Part shown: positions 27,557 to 37,041 of the stretch, one piece after another
Position numbering within the stretch: position 1 is the stretch's first letter
Layout: each line of letters starts with the position of its first letter
Origin: Sulfitobacter sp. SK012
GTDB lineage: Bacteria > Pseudomonadota > Alphaproteobacteria > Rhodobacterales > Rhodobacteraceae
DNA: 64,000 nucleotides
Assembly (NCBI RefSeq): GCF_003352085.1
Contig: NZ_CP025804.1
Span: forward strand, 558,001 to 622,000
Direction: 5' to 3'
Program-made: the position numbers and the translations under genes
The notes under the pieces: model-generated
Told to the model about the DNA's origin: nothing
What the model saw: only the letters and a program-made list of their open reading frames with translations
Database searches by the model: none

Positions 27557-28324
27557 ATGGAAACGCTCTTTCCCCTTTTGACACCTGCAGAATTGGCCAT
27601 TGCCCTTTTGGTCGGCGTGGTTGGTGGGATTGTAAAAGGGGTGGTTGGCTTTGCGATGCCGCTGGTTCTGATCTCTGGTCTGACGATATTCATCTCGCCT
27701 GAGCTCGCACTGGCCGGGCTGATTCTCCCCACTTTGTTTACAAACGGTATTCAAGCTCTGCGGCAGGGACCTGTTGCAGCTTGGCAATCGACCAAACGAT
27801 TCGGGGTATTTCTAATCTTTGGTGGGGTCATGCTGGTAATAGCGGCCCAGTTTGTTCGGGTTTTCCCTGAGCAGGTGATGCTGCTGGTGATCGGTATTCC
27901 TGTGACATTCTTTGCGTTGCTTCAATTGTCTGGGTACCAGTTCAAATTGGATGCAAAGAACAAAGGAATTGAAGCCTGTTTCGGTATGGTTGCTGGGACA
28001 TTGGGTGGGTTGTCAGGGATATGGGGGCCTCCGACGGTGGCCTATTTGACCGCACTCGATACGCCCAAGCAGGATCAGATGCGCATTCAAGGCGTAGTAT
28101 ATGGCCTTGGTGCACTGGCGCTGGTCGGAGCCCATATGGGGTCAGGTGTGCTGCGTGGCGACACTTGGGGCTTTTCCGCCGCGATGATTCTTCCCGCGAC
28201 GGTTGGAATGTGGATCGGGTCCAAAATTATGGACAATTTCGACCAAGGAACGTTCCGGCGGGCCACGTTATGCGTGCTTTTGCTGGCCGGAGCCAACCTT
28301 ATCCGCCGGGGTATATTGGGGTAA
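27557..28324 (+). CDS. TauE/SafE-family sulfite or organic-anion exporter
   Basis: A 255-residue inner-membrane protein with about eight hydrophobic helices. It has the DUF81/TauE internal repeat pattern: ALLVGVVGGIVKGVVGFAMP in the first half and FGMVAGTLGGLSGIWGPPTV in the second. Family members export sulfite, sulfoacetate or related anions, but substrates differ widely. It is transcribed away from mcd with a 142-base gap that should hold both promoters, and its stop lies directly next to the stop of the convergent XRE gene with no spacer. Confidence 0.87.
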   Translation: METLFPLLTPAELAIALLVGVVGGIVKGVVGFAMPLVLISGLTIFISPELALAGLILPTLFTNGIQALRQGPVAAWQSTKRFGVFLIFGGVMLVIAAQFVRVFPEQVMLLVIGIPVTFFALLQLSGYQFKLDAKNKGIEACFGMVAGTLGGLSGIWGPPTVAYLTALDTPKQDQMRIQGVVYGLGALALVGAHMGSGVLRGDTWGFSAAMILPATVGMWIGSKIMDNFDQGTFRRATLCVLLLAGANLIRRGILG

Positions 28325-28684
28325 TCAGCCTTGACGAGCGACTGTCATACCTGAGACGTCTTCAATAAACGTCACAATACGTGATTTAACAGCGTCGTCT
28401 TTAATTGCTGCCAGCGCCGTAACGATTTCCATTCCGGGATCGTTTGCGGTCGTCTTTTCATCGTTATCGTTTAACCCATCGAAGAAATACGCAGGCGAAA
28501 CATCAAAAATTTGAGCCAATTCAAAAAGCCGGCTTGCCGCGACGCGGTTGGAGCCGATTTCATATTTTTGGATTTGCTGGAATGACAGATTAAGCTGCCG
28601 CGCGACGTCTGTTTGCGACAAACGGCGCAACGTGCGAATCTGTTTAAGTTTACGTCCAACGTGAACATCTACTGGGTGTGACAT
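28325..28684 (-). CDS. XRE-family transcriptional regulator
   Basis: A 119-residue protein with an N-terminal Cro/C1-type HTH (VGRKLKQIRTLRRLSQTDVA, then LNLSFQQIQKYEIGSNRVAA) followed by RLFELAQIFDVSPAYFFDG, the arrangement common in alphaproteobacterial chromosomal XRE regulators. The C-terminal ~45 residues are of unknown function. ATG 28684 is used, as the extension upstream has no family support. It is divergent from the LysR-HTH gene (152-base gap), so it could control that gene as well as itself; this is inference. Confidence 0.88.
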   Translation of the reverse strand: MSHPVDVHVGRKLKQIRTLRRLSQTDVARQLNLSFQQIQKYEIGSNRVAASRLFELAQIFDVSPAYFFDGLNDNDEKTTANDPGMEIVTALAAIKDDAVKSRIVTFIEDVSGMTVARQG

Positions 28685-28836
28685 AACCGATAACCTCTTT
28701 TTCAACTATGAGGTGTTTTCCTAAATTCTCGCTTAATGCGCAATTGTGTAACTTTTTCCATTTTAACGCGAAAAATATACAGATGATGGGTTATTGGTGT
28801 TGATTTGATGTATGATTTGTATTCCAGTGCGGGTTG

Positions 28837-29757
28837 ATGAATGAACCAGTAAACATACCCGAATCAACGACCGAGGCTGTAGAAGTGCATGCGCCGCCTC
28901 TACTTTATGAAATGATCCGTTCTTTTACGACGCTTGCTCGGACATTAAATTTGAGCCACGCGGTCACCGAATTGAACAGCACCCGGCAGACCGTCCGGAG
29001 GCACATCGCGCAGCTCGAAGAAATGATGGGTGAGCCGCTTTTTTCGATCGATGACCGTCGCTACCATCTTACCGAAGCTGGAAACCAAACCTTACCAGAA
29101 GCGCAGGATATTCTAGCGCGCTGTAACGTCTGGATGCGGGGCCAAGTTGTGCATCAAAACGGGATGCCACAATACAAGATCGAGTTCCCGACAGGCGGCG
29201 ATTTTTATCAGCAACAAAAGCCGCTTAACTCCATATGGAAGTCAGACCGGCCGTTGCTTGCTGCTGCGCTAAAGGCGTGGACGATGGCGAATGGTGATCT
29301 TGAAAGCCCTTATTTTGAGGCGCTTCGGCCTTATGTGATGGTCTTTAGGAATTCGCCCAATGGGTGGGTTTGTGTCGAGCTTGGCGATGAGTCTTCATAT
29401 GTTTCATGGTTTGGGCTGGCCACTGCGCGTAGCAGTATTGGGCGTGTCTTAGGTGAGCTACCAGGCGGTGCAGATTTTGCCCGACTCCTAAGCCAACCCT
29501 TCCATGATGTTGAGCGCGATCGCAGTGTAAGGGTTGACCACATTTATACCCAAATACCCCGTGGCCCGGACCAGGATCCTGTGCAGATCTGTTACGCGCG
29601 TCTCCTTCTTGGATGTAGCTTTCCAGATGGTTCATTTGCGCTCGTTTCTGTGGTCGATCGGCACAATGAAATAGAGATTTCTGACACGCCCGGACGGCAA
29701 ATGCCCGCCGATCTTGTTATGAATGTGGATACAATCTCACTAAATCAGAAGCATTAG
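28837..29757 (+). CDS. LysR-type HTH protein with non-canonical C-terminal domain
   Basis: A 306-residue putative regulator. Residues about 24-95 form a LysR-type winged helix (FTTLARTLNLSHAVTELNST, RQTVRRHIAQLEEMMGEPLF, then LTEAGNQTLPEAQ). After the linker the sequence does not look like the usual two-lobed LysR substrate-binding domain; GWVCVELGDESSYVSWFGLA and RLLLGCSFPDGSFALVSVVD look more like a compact sensor, perhaps PAS- or GAF-like, though I cannot assign it. The ATG at 28837 follows a TTG and is chosen as start. The next gene, a GNAT-like protein, lies 52 bases downstream on the same strand and is a likely partner or target. Confidence 0.75.
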   Translation: MNEPVNIPESTTEAVEVHAPPLLYEMIRSFTTLARTLNLSHAVTELNSTRQTVRRHIAQLEEMMGEPLFSIDDRRYHLTEAGNQTLPEAQDILARCNVWMRGQVVHQNGMPQYKIEFPTGGDFYQQQKPLNSIWKSDRPLLAAALKAWTMANGDLESPYFEALRPYVMVFRNSPNGWVCVELGDESSYVSWFGLATARSSIGRVLGELPGGADFARLLSQPFHDVERDRSVRVDHIYTQIPRGPDQDPVQICYARLLLGCSFPDGSFALVSVVDRHNEIEISDTPGRQMPADLVMNVDTISLNQKH

Positions 29758-29809
29758 ATAAAAAACTGTCCTATAATCAGGTAACTTGGCTGATTAATGG
29801 GGATTCGTC

Positions 29810-30526
29810 ATGACCATACATACTGTAAACGACGACGCGCACTTTATTGCTGCGAGTTTAGACATACTACATCGCAATTCGATAACCCTGACGATGGGAA
29901 CGGATTTCGAAGAGTATAAAACATTGCTCGCTGAAGGGCGACCTGATCATTTGATTGGGGCGCCTTTTGATCCTGAGCAACATAAGCTTGATGAAACGAA
30001 TGGCGTTTGGGTTGTCGGGCGTGATGCCGATAATACCATCATCCATACGCAAGCGCTTAGGTTGCTAGACCTCAAGCATAAGCCGCTGAGTGAATATCTT
30101 CGCAGGGGTTTCCAGCAGTTTCCGCCATCTGGTTTGGACATCGACTACAAGCGGTCACGTTACCGCGCAGGCCCGGGTGCGCAGCGCATCTCTGGGCAAG
30201 TTGTCTATCATGGTGAAGTCTGGATGGGAGGCGCACCTGGACGTTTCCGTGGAACAGGCCTTTCAAGTGTCTTGGGTCGGTACGCGTTTCTTCTTGCGAT
30301 GCAACGCTGGTCTCCAGACCATGTTATTGGCTTTATGCCAAAGCCTGTTGCATTTAAGGGATTCGCTGAGCGGCAGGGCTATATGCATGCGGAGCCAGGG
30401 TGCTTGCGATGGTTCATCAAAGGCGAAGACAATCCGCTTGAGGGCTTTATGGTCTATATGAGCAATGAAGACATCCGCTTCATGCTGGATATGCCACTCC
30501 GAGATCTGGAAGCGCTTGCTGCTTAA
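29810..30526 (+). CDS. Uncharacterised GNAT-fold-like protein
   Basis: A 238-residue soluble protein I do not recognise by name. The segment GRFRGTGLSSVLGRYAFLLA (residues 144-163) resembles the acetyl/acyl-CoA pyrophosphate-binding motif R-x-x-G-x-G plus helix of GNAT acyltransferases, and WVVGRDADNTIIHTQALRLL before it could be the beta2-beta3 hairpin of that fold. The C-terminal strand region is GYMHAEPGCLRWFIKG. The fold call is inference; an N-acyl-amino-acid or signal synthase is one possibility. It follows the LysR-HTH gene and ends in a strong bidirectional terminator shared with pckA. Confidence 0.6.
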   Translation: MTIHTVNDDAHFIAASLDILHRNSITLTMGTDFEEYKTLLAEGRPDHLIGAPFDPEQHKLDETNGVWVVGRDADNTIIHTQALRLLDLKHKPLSEYLRRGFQQFPPSGLDIDYKRSRYRAGPGAQRISGQVVYHGEVWMGGAPGRFRGTGLSSVLGRYAFLLAMQRWSPDHVIGFMPKPVAFKGFAERQGYMHAEPGCLRWFIKGEDNPLEGFMVYMSNEDIRFMLDMPLRDLEALAA

Positions 30527-30550
30527 AGCCTCAACGACATCTGAAACGAA

Positions 30551-30577
30551 AAAGGCCGCCTCAACTGGGCGGCCTTT
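30551..30577. terminator. Bidirectional intrinsic terminator
   Basis: A perfect 10-bp stem, AAAGGCCGCC / GGCGGCCTTT, with a 7-base loop, flanked by a T run on the right (30575-30580) and an A run on the left. It can end both the GNAT-like gene (+) and pckA (-), whose 3' ends face each other. Confidence 0.9.
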
Positions 30578-30597
30578 TTTGTATCTGTGTGGAGTAT

Positions 30598-32196
30598 CTA
30601 GCTGATCGCAGCCGCTTTGACTTCATCATCGATGAACGGCAGGTATTTCTGAAAGTTATCGGCGAACATGCCAACAAGTTTTGCAGCTTGGCGATCATAT
30701 GCTTCGGCATTGTCCCAAGTCCGGCGCGGATCCAGCAAGATGTCAGCGACACCCGAGACACCCACGGGCACGTCAAAGCCGAAGTTCTCATCTTTGCGGA
30801 ACTTGGCATCTGCTAGTGATCCATCAAGTGCTGATGTGAGCAACGCACGAGTGGCGCGGATCGGCATCCGTGATCCCTTGCCGTAAGCGCCGCCCGTCCA
30901 GCCGGTGTTGACCAACCAGCATGTCGCGCCGTGCTCCGCGATCTTTTCACGCAGCAGATTGCCGTAGACTTCTGGGCGGCGTGGCATGAATGGCGCGCCA
31001 AAGCAGGTCGAGAATGTGGGTTCTGGCTCAGTTACGCCGCGCTCTGTGCCCGCAACCTTTGAAGTGAAACCCGAAAGGAAGTGGTACATCGCCTGCGCAG
31101 GCGTCAAGCGAGCAATGGGCGGCAGGACACCAAATGCGTCGCAGGTCAGCATGATGATATTCTTAGGGTGCCCACCAATGGCCTTGGCCGAGGCATTCGA
31201 GATATAGTGAAGTGGATAGGCGCAGCGCATGTTGGCCGTCAGGCTATCATCGTCAAAATCAAGTTCCTTGGTCTCTTCATCGTAGACCATGTTTTCGATC
31301 ACAGTGCCGAATTTCTCTGTCGTGGCGTAGATCTCTGGTTCTGCTTCGCGCGACAGATTGATTGTCTTGGCATAGCAACCGCCCTCAAAGTTGAAGGTGC
31401 CGGTATTGGACCAACCGTGCTCATCATCGCCAATCAGAGTGCGACCTGGGTCTGCGGACAACGTCGTTTTGCCCGTTCCAGACAAGCCAAAGAATACGGC
31501 CGCGTCGACAGGATTACCTACCGCGTGGTTGGCCGAGCAGTGCATCGGCATGACGCCCTTTTCCGGCAGCAGGTAGTTAAGCAAGGTAAAGACGGATTTC
31601 TTATTCTCGCCGGCATATTCGGTGCCGCCGATCAGGATCATCTTGCGGTCGAAATTCATCGCAATCACGGTTTCGGAATTGCAGTCATGCTTTTTAGGAT
31701 CAGCTTTGAAGCTGGGGCAGTTGATGACCGTGAAATCCGCGATGAAGTCGTCCAGCGCATCACGATCAGGACGGCGCAACATGTGCCGGATAAAAAGCCC
31801 GTGCCACGCAAGCTCAGTCACCATCCGTACATTGATCGCGTGTTTGGGGTCTGCTCCGCCCACGAGGTCCTGCACGAAATAGTCGCGACCCTGCATGTGG
31901 GCCAGCATGTCAGTGTACAGCGTATCAAACCCAGCCTCTGTCATGGGCGCGTTGTTTTCCCACCAGATGGTGTCGAGGACGCTTGGTGATTTGACGACGT
32001 GTTTGTCTTTGGGTGAGCGGCCTGTGAATTTGCCGGTGGTCACCAAAAAGGTGCCGCCTTTGCCCAAAGTGCCTTCGCCGCGGGCGAGTGCTGTTTGAAC
32101 CAACGCCGGTTCCATCAAGTTATAGTAGACATCGCCGAGCCCGCTGATCCCTTGATCTGTTAGGCTAAAGTTCGGGTTTACCCGTCCATTTGTCAT
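30598..32196 (-). CDS. pckA: Phosphoenolpyruvate carboxykinase (ATP)
   Basis: Converts oxaloacetate and ATP to PEP and CO2, the gate to gluconeogenesis. The 532-residue protein is standard length and shows the kinase-1a loop [14 protein letters not shown], the adjacent DDEHGW metal/ATP site, [12 protein letters not shown] near the N terminus and [15 protein letters not shown]. It is monocistronic and divergent from chvI. In rhizobia and relatives pckA next to chvI-chvG is conserved and ChvGI influences pckA; regulation here is inference from synteny. Confidence 0.97.
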   Translation of the reverse strand: MTNGRVNPNFSLTDQGISGLGDVYYNLMEPALVQTALARGEGTLGKGGTFLVTTGKFTGRSPKDKHVVKSPSVLDTIWWENNAPMTEAGFDTLYTDMLAHMQGRDYFVQDLVGGADPKHAINVRMVTELAWHGLFIRHMLRRPDRDALDDFIADFTVINCPSFKADPKKHDCNSETVIAMNFDRKMILIGGTEYAGENKKSVFTLLNYLLPEKGVMPMHCSANHAVGNPVDAAVFFGLSGTGKTTLSADPGRTLIGDDEHGWSNTGTFNFEGGCYAKTINLSREAEPEIYATTEKFGTVIENMVYDEETKELDFDDDSLTANMRCAYPLHYISNASAKAIGGHPKNIIMLTCDAFGVLPPIARLTPAQAMYHFLSGFTSKVAGTERGVTEPEPTFSTCFGAPFMPRRPEVYGNLLREKIAEHGATCWLVNTGWTGGAYGKGSRMPIRATRALLTSALDGSLADAKFRKDENFGFDVPVGVSGVADILLDPRRTWDNAEAYDRQAAKLVGMFADNFQKYLPFIDDEVKAAAIS

Positions 32197-32575
32197 GCGG
32201 TGTCTCCTGTCGCGTCGCTTAAAGGGTCTTAAATCAAGGTGCCGGTGCCCGGTCCCATTCAGTACTATTGGCCTCTTATCACGATGATTTGTGGGATGAA
32301 CAGGCAGTTCGATTTCGTTAGCGCCACCATTGCGAACTTAGGCAATTCAGTGCGTTCCACGGCACCAATGCGCCTCACTCGGGCGGATTGTTCGAGCCCT
32401 ACCGAATTGCCAGCCTGACGGGAAACTGCGGCAATTTAGCCATTCCTTACCAAATTATGGCTGAAATAGGGCACAGCATGGAAGTGATTCGCACTTTTAG
32501 ATTGATTTGGCCGGCGGGAAAGTGATGACTGTTGGAAAAAATAAATCATTATTGAGCAGTACAAGGAAACAGGCA
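32197..32575. promoter_or_regulatory. Divergent pckA / chvI upstream region
   Basis: About 380 bases without a convincing gene between the divergent starts. It must contain promoters for both pckA (-) and the chvI operon (+). The left half is GC-rich, the right half (about 32440-32560) is AT-richer and holds AAGGAAAC directly before the GTG start of chvI. I could not define a specific operator. An ATG at 32525, in frame with chvI, would shorten this region by 51 bases. Confidence 0.5.
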
Positions 32576-33277
32576 GTGTCAAAAATCGCATTGGTGGACG
32601 ACGACAGGAACATCCTGACGTCCGTCTCAATGACTCTTGAGGCCGAAGGCTTTGAAGTTGAAACATATAACGATGGTCAGGCGGCATTAGACGCCTTTAA
32701 CAAGCGTTTGCCCGATATGGCTGTGCTGGACATCAAGATGCCGCGTATGGACGGCATGGACCTTTTGCAGCGTATTCGTCAGAAAACTGCGATGCCAGTG
32801 ATCTTCCTGACGTCTAAGGACGACGAGATCGACGAAGTACTTGGCCTTCGCATGGGGGCCGATGATTACGTCAAAAAACCATTCTCGCAGCGTCTGTTGG
32901 TAGAACGTATTCGCGCGCTTTTGCGTCGCCAAGATGCGGTTGAAAGTGACGTTGTCGGGGATACCGAAGAAACGAAAGTCATGGAGCGCGGGCATCTTCG
33001 TATGGATCCGCTGCGGCACGCGGTTGCCTGGAAAGGCAACGATGTATCGCTGACAGTGACAGAATTCCTGCTACTTCAGGCCCTGGCACAACGTCCCGGT
33101 TTCGTTAAGTCGCGCGATCAATTGATGGACGTGGCGTATGACGACCAAGTGTATGTAGATGACCGGACTATCGACAGCCACATCAAGCGTTTGCGCAAGA
33201 AAATGCGCACAGCGGATGATGAATTCTCAGCGATTGAGACGCTTTACGGCATCGGTTATAGATATAACGAAGAATAA
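32576..33277 (+). CDS. chvI: Response regulator ChvI (OmpR family)
   Basis: Two-component response regulator that with ChvG controls envelope, acid-response and carbon-metabolism genes in alphaproteobacteria. The 233-residue protein has a receiver with phospho-acceptor Asp52 ([11 protein letters not shown]), acidic pocket VDDDRN and KPF lysine, then an OmpR/PhoB winged helix ending GIGYRY. GTG 32576 gives the family start [17 protein letters not shown] with a good ribosome site (AAGGAAAC); an ATG 51 bases upstream would add 17 residues. chvG begins nine bases after the stop. Confidence 0.95.
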   Translation: MSKIALVDDDRNILTSVSMTLEAEGFEVETYNDGQAALDAFNKRLPDMAVLDIKMPRMDGMDLLQRIRQKTAMPVIFLTSKDDEIDEVLGLRMGADDYVKKPFSQRLLVERIRALLRRQDAVESDVVGDTEETKVMERGHLRMDPLRHAVAWKGNDVSLTVTEFLLLQALAQRPGFVKSRDQLMDVAYDDQVYVDDRTIDSHIKRLRKKMRTADDEFSAIETLYGIGYRYNEE

Positions 33278-33286
33278 ATTGGCGGT

Positions 33287-35005
33287 GTGGCCGTGGCCGA
33301 GAGGAGCTTCGTGCGCGATTTAGCCCCCCCTACGCGGGATGGTGATGTTGTTCTGGGCGACGATTGGGTCTCCCCGGACAATGCCGCTCCGAATGAAATC
33401 AGGGTGCGCCGTGAGCGGCGCGGCCTGTTTTCGTTGCGCGCCTCTCCTCTGACTCGCAAGATCATCACCTTCAACCTGATTGCGTTGAATGTGCTGGTGG
33501 CAGGTATCCTCTACCTCAACTCATCTCGTGACAGCTTGGCCGTCCAGCGCGCGGCGTCTTTGGTGTCCGAAGCCGAGCTGATTGCGGATGTGATCGAAGC
33601 ACAATTGCCGATCAGCGGCAGCGTCGACTTGGCAGCTAAGACAGATGTCGATGTTGCAAGTACACTCGACGGCTTGGACCTGCGAAGCGGGATCGAAGTT
33701 TTTGTCTACGGGACAGATGGTGGGCTGATCGCGCGCTCCGAGGGGGCGCTTGATACGCAAAACGTTAAGGGTGTTCCTCAGTCTTCGGACAAGACATTGC
33801 TGACCGACGGCTTAAGCTGGCTGTGGTTGAAGGTCTCCGCGCCTTTCGGTGGTGGTCGTGAAGAGGTCAAGATCGAAGACCGTCTAAAGCCGCTTATCTC
33901 CGAAAGCTTTGAGGGCGGGACGCAAATCAAGAAGGACTTTGATGAGACTGGCGGGACGCTGTTTACTGTTGCGACGCCTATACAACTGGGTGGGCAAGCC
34001 GTCGGAGCCATCGCAATAGCCAGTGCCGCGGGTGAGATTGACCGCTTTGTGCGTGGTGAACGAGAGCGGGTCCTCCAGATGTTCGTGATTGCGACGCTTG
34101 TCAGCATCGGTCTTAGCCTTGTGTTGGCCTCAACGATTGCCAACCCGCTTGCCGATCTGGCCGCTGCTGCAGAACTTGGGCGAGACAAAGATGCCCGAAA
34201 GATGAACCCTGGCCGCATTCGGATCCCTGACCTGACGGCGCGCCCGGATGAGATTGGCCGACTGAGCGGGGCTCTGCGCGGCATGATTTCCGCGCTCTAC
34301 AACCGCATTGACGGCAATGAACAATTTGCAGCTGATGTGGCGCATGAGATCAAGAATCCGCTGGCGTCGCTACGGTCTGCCGTCGGCACACTTCGGATGA
34401 TCAAACGCGAAGATCAGCGGATGAAATTGCTAGATGTTATCGATCATGATGTACGCCGGTTGGACCGTCTGGTAAGCGATATTTCCAACGCTTCGCGATT
34501 GGACAGCGAGTTGGTCAAAGAAGAAGAAGAGCCCTTTGATTTGCTCGTGATGCTGGGCAATTTGGGCCAATACCTTGGCGAAGACGCCAAGACCAAGGGC
34601 ATCGATTTCATTGTTGATATGCCGAAAGATCCGATCATCGTTCACGGTCTTGAAGCACGCCTGGCGCAAGTGTTCGTCAATCTGATCACCAACGCAGTTT
34701 CATTTTGCGAGGACGGCGACGCAATCCGCGTTTGGGCGCGTAAGCGGGCCAATCGCGTGTTGGTTGTGGTTGAAGATACAGGCCCCGGTATCCCCGACCA
34801 GGCGCTGACCAAGGTATTTACGCGCTTTTATTCTCAGCGTCCCGACGAGCATTTTGGCAATAACTCCGGGCTTGGCCTCGCGATTTCCAAGCAGATTGTC
34901 GAAGCTCATGGTGGCGTGATTTGGGCTGAGAACATTCGTCCTACCGAAGCGGACATCACCTCCGAGCCGCTGGGTGCCCGGTTCGTTGTCGGCTTGCCGA
35001 TCTGA
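33287..35005 (+). CDS. chvG: Sensor histidine kinase ChvG
   Basis: Membrane sensor kinase partner of ChvI. The 572-residue protein has a cytoplasmic N-terminal extension, TM1 near residues 60-80 (ITFNLIALNVLVAGILYL), a periplasmic sensor region of about 190 residues, TM2 (MFVIATLVSIGLSLVLA), HAMP, the H box ADVAHEIKNPLASLRSAV (His353), and an ATPase domain with N box (NLITNAVSFCEDG), G1 (VEDTGPGIPD) and G2 (NSGLGLAISKQIVEAHGG). GTG 33287 is used; GTG 33293 is possible. It is co-directional with the following PTS genes. Confidence 0.94.
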   Translation: MAVAERSFVRDLAPPTRDGDVVLGDDWVSPDNAAPNEIRVRRERRGLFSLRASPLTRKIITFNLIALNVLVAGILYLNSSRDSLAVQRAASLVSEAELIADVIEAQLPISGSVDLAAKTDVDVASTLDGLDLRSGIEVFVYGTDGGLIARSEGALDTQNVKGVPQSSDKTLLTDGLSWLWLKVSAPFGGGREEVKIEDRLKPLISESFEGGTQIKKDFDETGGTLFTVATPIQLGGQAVGAIAIASAAGEIDRFVRGERERVLQMFVIATLVSIGLSLVLASTIANPLADLAAAAELGRDKDARKMNPGRIRIPDLTARPDEIGRLSGALRGMISALYNRIDGNEQFAADVAHEIKNPLASLRSAVGTLRMIKREDQRMKLLDVIDHDVRRLDRLVSDISNASRLDSELVKEEEEPFDLLVMLGNLGQYLGEDAKTKGIDFIVDMPKDPIIVHGLEARLAQVFVNLITNAVSFCEDGDAIRVWARKRANRVLVVVEDTGPGIPDQALTKVFTRFYSQRPDEHFGNNSGLGLAISKQIVEAHGGVIWAENIRPTEADITSEPLGARFVVGLPI

Positions 35006-35021
35006 CGCTGCTGCGCCTTAG

Positions 35022-35453
35022 ATGAATACAAAACAGACAACCCTCCATGCGACAACGGTCGCGGTGGGCGACAAGGCCGTTGTGATCCGTGGTGAATCTG
35101 GCGCCGGAAAATCGGCGTTGGCTCTTCAATTGCTGGCACTTGGCGCGCGGCTCATCTCAGATGACCAGACCGACGTAGTGCGCGATGGAGATATCCTGAT
35201 GGCGTCGGCCCCGAAGCCCATACAAGGGCTGATAGAGGCCAGGGGCGTTGGGATCTTGCGGATGCCTTATGCGGGTCCAACGCGGATTGCCCTCATTGTT
35301 GACCTATCCACGTTAGAAAAAGAGCGTCTGCCCTATGCTCATACAGAGCGCATACTGGACATCACGCTTCCCTGTCTTCACAAAGTTGCCAGCGCGCATT
35401 TCCCTGCAGCGGTAGCGCTCTATCTTAAGGGCAGTAGAAAAGAGCCCCAATGA
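35022..35453 (+). CDS. hprK: HPr kinase/phosphorylase, short alphaproteobacterial form
   Basis: Phosphorylates and dephosphorylates HPr at Ser46. At 143 residues it is about half the length of Firmicute HprK: the N-terminal domain is missing and only the catalytic P-loop domain remains, as usual in alphaproteobacteria. Walker A is IRGESGAGKSALALQLL (Lys30), followed by ARLISDDQTDV with the catalytic-region aspartates and ARGVGILRMPYAGPTRI of the K3-like loop. It overlaps rapZ by four bases and lies 16 bases after chvG, linking the PTS to the two-component system. Confidence 0.93.
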   Translation: MNTKQTTLHATTVAVGDKAVVIRGESGAGKSALALQLLALGARLISDDQTDVVRDGDILMASAPKPIQGLIEARGVGILRMPYAGPTRIALIVDLSTLEKERLPYAHTERILDITLPCLHKVASAHFPAAVALYLKGSRKEPQ

Positions 35454-36340
35454 CAACGCAAGAGCCGACTCCAAGACGCATCGTGCTTGTAACCGGCCCG
35501 TCGGGGGCAGGGCGTTCGTCTGCGCTCAATGTGCTGGAAGACGCAGGGTTTGAAACCATCGATAACCTGCCGATGCGCCTACTGCCTGCGTTGCTGGATG
35601 GGCCTGATCAATTGCGCCCACTTGCCTTGGGGATCGACCCTCGCAACCGCGATTTTACGGCCAACGGGGTCATCGACCTGTTGGGGCAGATTAACGCAAT
35701 TGAGGGCCTTTTGGGCGAACTCCTTTATTTGGATTGCTCCACCGATGTCTTGTTGCGCCGGTTCTCAGAAACCCGACGCCGTCACCCCCTCGCCCCCGAA
35801 GATCGCCCAGGCGAGGGGATTGCCCGCGAACAGGCGCTGCTCAAGCCGATCCGCGCCCGCGCTGATGTGTTGATCGACACGACCGATCTGAACGTGCACG
35901 AGTTGCGCGCTGAGGTGGAACACTGGTTTGCCCCCGGCGGTGCGCGCCATTTGACGGTTTCTGTTCAGTCGTTTTCTTACAAGCGCGGCCTGCCGCGCAG
36001 TGTTGATATGGTTTTTGACTGCCGTTTCCTGCGCAACCCATATTGGGAGCCTAGTTTGCGCAAGCTTAACGGCACCGATCCGGCGGTTGCCTCGCATGTG
36101 CGCGGCGATCCGCGTTATGAGGCCTTTGCAACACAGGTGCTGGACCTAAGCTTGTTGATCCTGCCTGCATGTCAGGATGAGGGCAAAAGCCACATCTCCA
36201 TTGCGTTTGGGTGCACGGGTGGGCAACACCGCTCTGTTACGTTGGCGGAACATCACGCATTGCGTCTTGCGGAGGAGGGCTGGCAAGTGTCAATTAGACA
36301 TCGCGAGCTGGACCGCCGCGAGCGTAAAGAGGCAGAATAA
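35450..36340 (+). CDS. rapZ: RNase adapter protein RapZ (YvcJ-like nucleotide-binding protein)
   Basis: P-loop protein whose E. coli homologue binds small RNAs and controls glucosamine-6-phosphate synthase expression through RNase E. The 296-residue sequence starts its nucleotide site with LVTGPSGAGRSSALNVLEDA, where the usual Walker A lysine is arginine, and keeps the conserved C-terminal domain FGCTGGQHRSVTLAEHHA. VDMVFDCRFLRNPYW is another family block. The Lys-to-Arg change may weaken ATP binding. It sits between hprK (four-base overlap) and the EIIA gene. Confidence 0.93.
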   Translation: MTTQEPTPRRIVLVTGPSGAGRSSALNVLEDAGFETIDNLPMRLLPALLDGPDQLRPLALGIDPRNRDFTANGVIDLLGQINAIEGLLGELLYLDCSTDVLLRRFSETRRRHPLAPEDRPGEGIAREQALLKPIRARADVLIDTTDLNVHELRAEVEHWFAPGGARHLTVSVQSFSYKRGLPRSVDMVFDCRFLRNPYWEPSLRKLNGTDPAVASHVRGDPRYEAFATQVLDLSLLILPACQDEGKSHISIAFGCTGGQHRSVTLAEHHALRLAEEGWQVSIRHRELDRRERKEAE

Positions 36341-36343
36341 CAC

Positions 36344-36736
36344 GTGTTTGGTATTGTGATTGTCGCACATGGTGGATTGGCGCAGGAATACCTTGCGGCG
36401 ATTGAGCATGTGGTTGGCAAACAGTCTGGCGTTCGTGCCATCGGGATCGAGGCCAACCATGACCGTACCGATAAGCAATCCGAGATTTGTGCAGCTGCGA
36501 ATGCGGTAGATCTGGGCGACGGCGTTGTCGTGGTGACGGATCTATTTGGCGGCTCGCCCTCCAACCTCAGTTTACTTGCGTGCCGTCCTGCTGGCAGGCG
36601 GATCATTTATGGCGCCAATCTGCCGATGTTGATCAAGCTTGCAAAGAGCCGACAAATGGAAGTACCCGATGCGGTGCGCGCCGCACTTGAAGCGGGTAAA
36701 AAATACATCGACAGCCAAAATGTCAGCGCAGATTAA
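36344..36736 (+). CDS. PTS EIIA component, mannose family
   Basis: A 130-residue phosphocarrier with the active-site histidine in IVIVAHGGLAQEY (His9) and the typical VVVVTDLFGGSPSNLS. GTG start three bases after rapZ. With no EIIB, EIIC or EI in sight it cannot transport sugar alone and most likely serves as a regulatory output of the chain EI - HPr - EIIA, as in other alphaproteobacteria. HPr follows 11 bases later. Confidence 0.92.
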   Translation: MFGIVIVAHGGLAQEYLAAIEHVVGKQSGVRAIGIEANHDRTDKQSEICAAANAVDLGDGVVVVTDLFGGSPSNLSLLACRPAGRRIIYGANLPMLIKLAKSRQMEVPDAVRAALEAGKKYIDSQNVSAD

Positions 36737-36747
36737 CAAGGCCAACC

Positions 36748-37017
36748 ATGACCCAACTCAAACTAAAGATTGTGAACGAAAAGGGCCTGCATGCCCGCGC
36801 GTCGGCTAAGCTGGTTGAGGTCGTCGAAGCGTTTGATGCCCGCGCGGAGGTTTCTAAGGACGGTTTGGGCGCGTCAGGGGATAGCATCATGGGCCTTTTG
36901 ATGTTGGCAGCATCCAAGGGAACCTTTATTGACGTTGAGACATCTGGCCCTGACGCAGTTGCGCTTTCAGAAGCGCTGACGGCGCTAGTGGCCGACAAAT
37001 TTGGCGAAGACGCCTAA
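36748..37017 (+). CDS. ptsH: Phosphocarrier protein HPr
   Basis: An 89-residue HPr with both phosphorylation sites: His15 in EKGLHARASAKLVEVV, used by Enzyme I, and Ser46 in GASGDSIMGLLMLAASKG, the target of HprK in the same operon. Both switches are therefore intact. Last of the PTS genes; the acyltransferase gene follows 24 bases later and may share the transcript. Confidence 0.95.
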   Translation: MTQLKLKIVNEKGLHARASAKLVEVVEAFDARAEVSKDGLGASGDSIMGLLMLAASKGTFIDVETSGPDAVALSEALTALVADKFGEDA

Positions 37018-37041
37018 GCTTTCACCGAAAGGTTTTCCACC

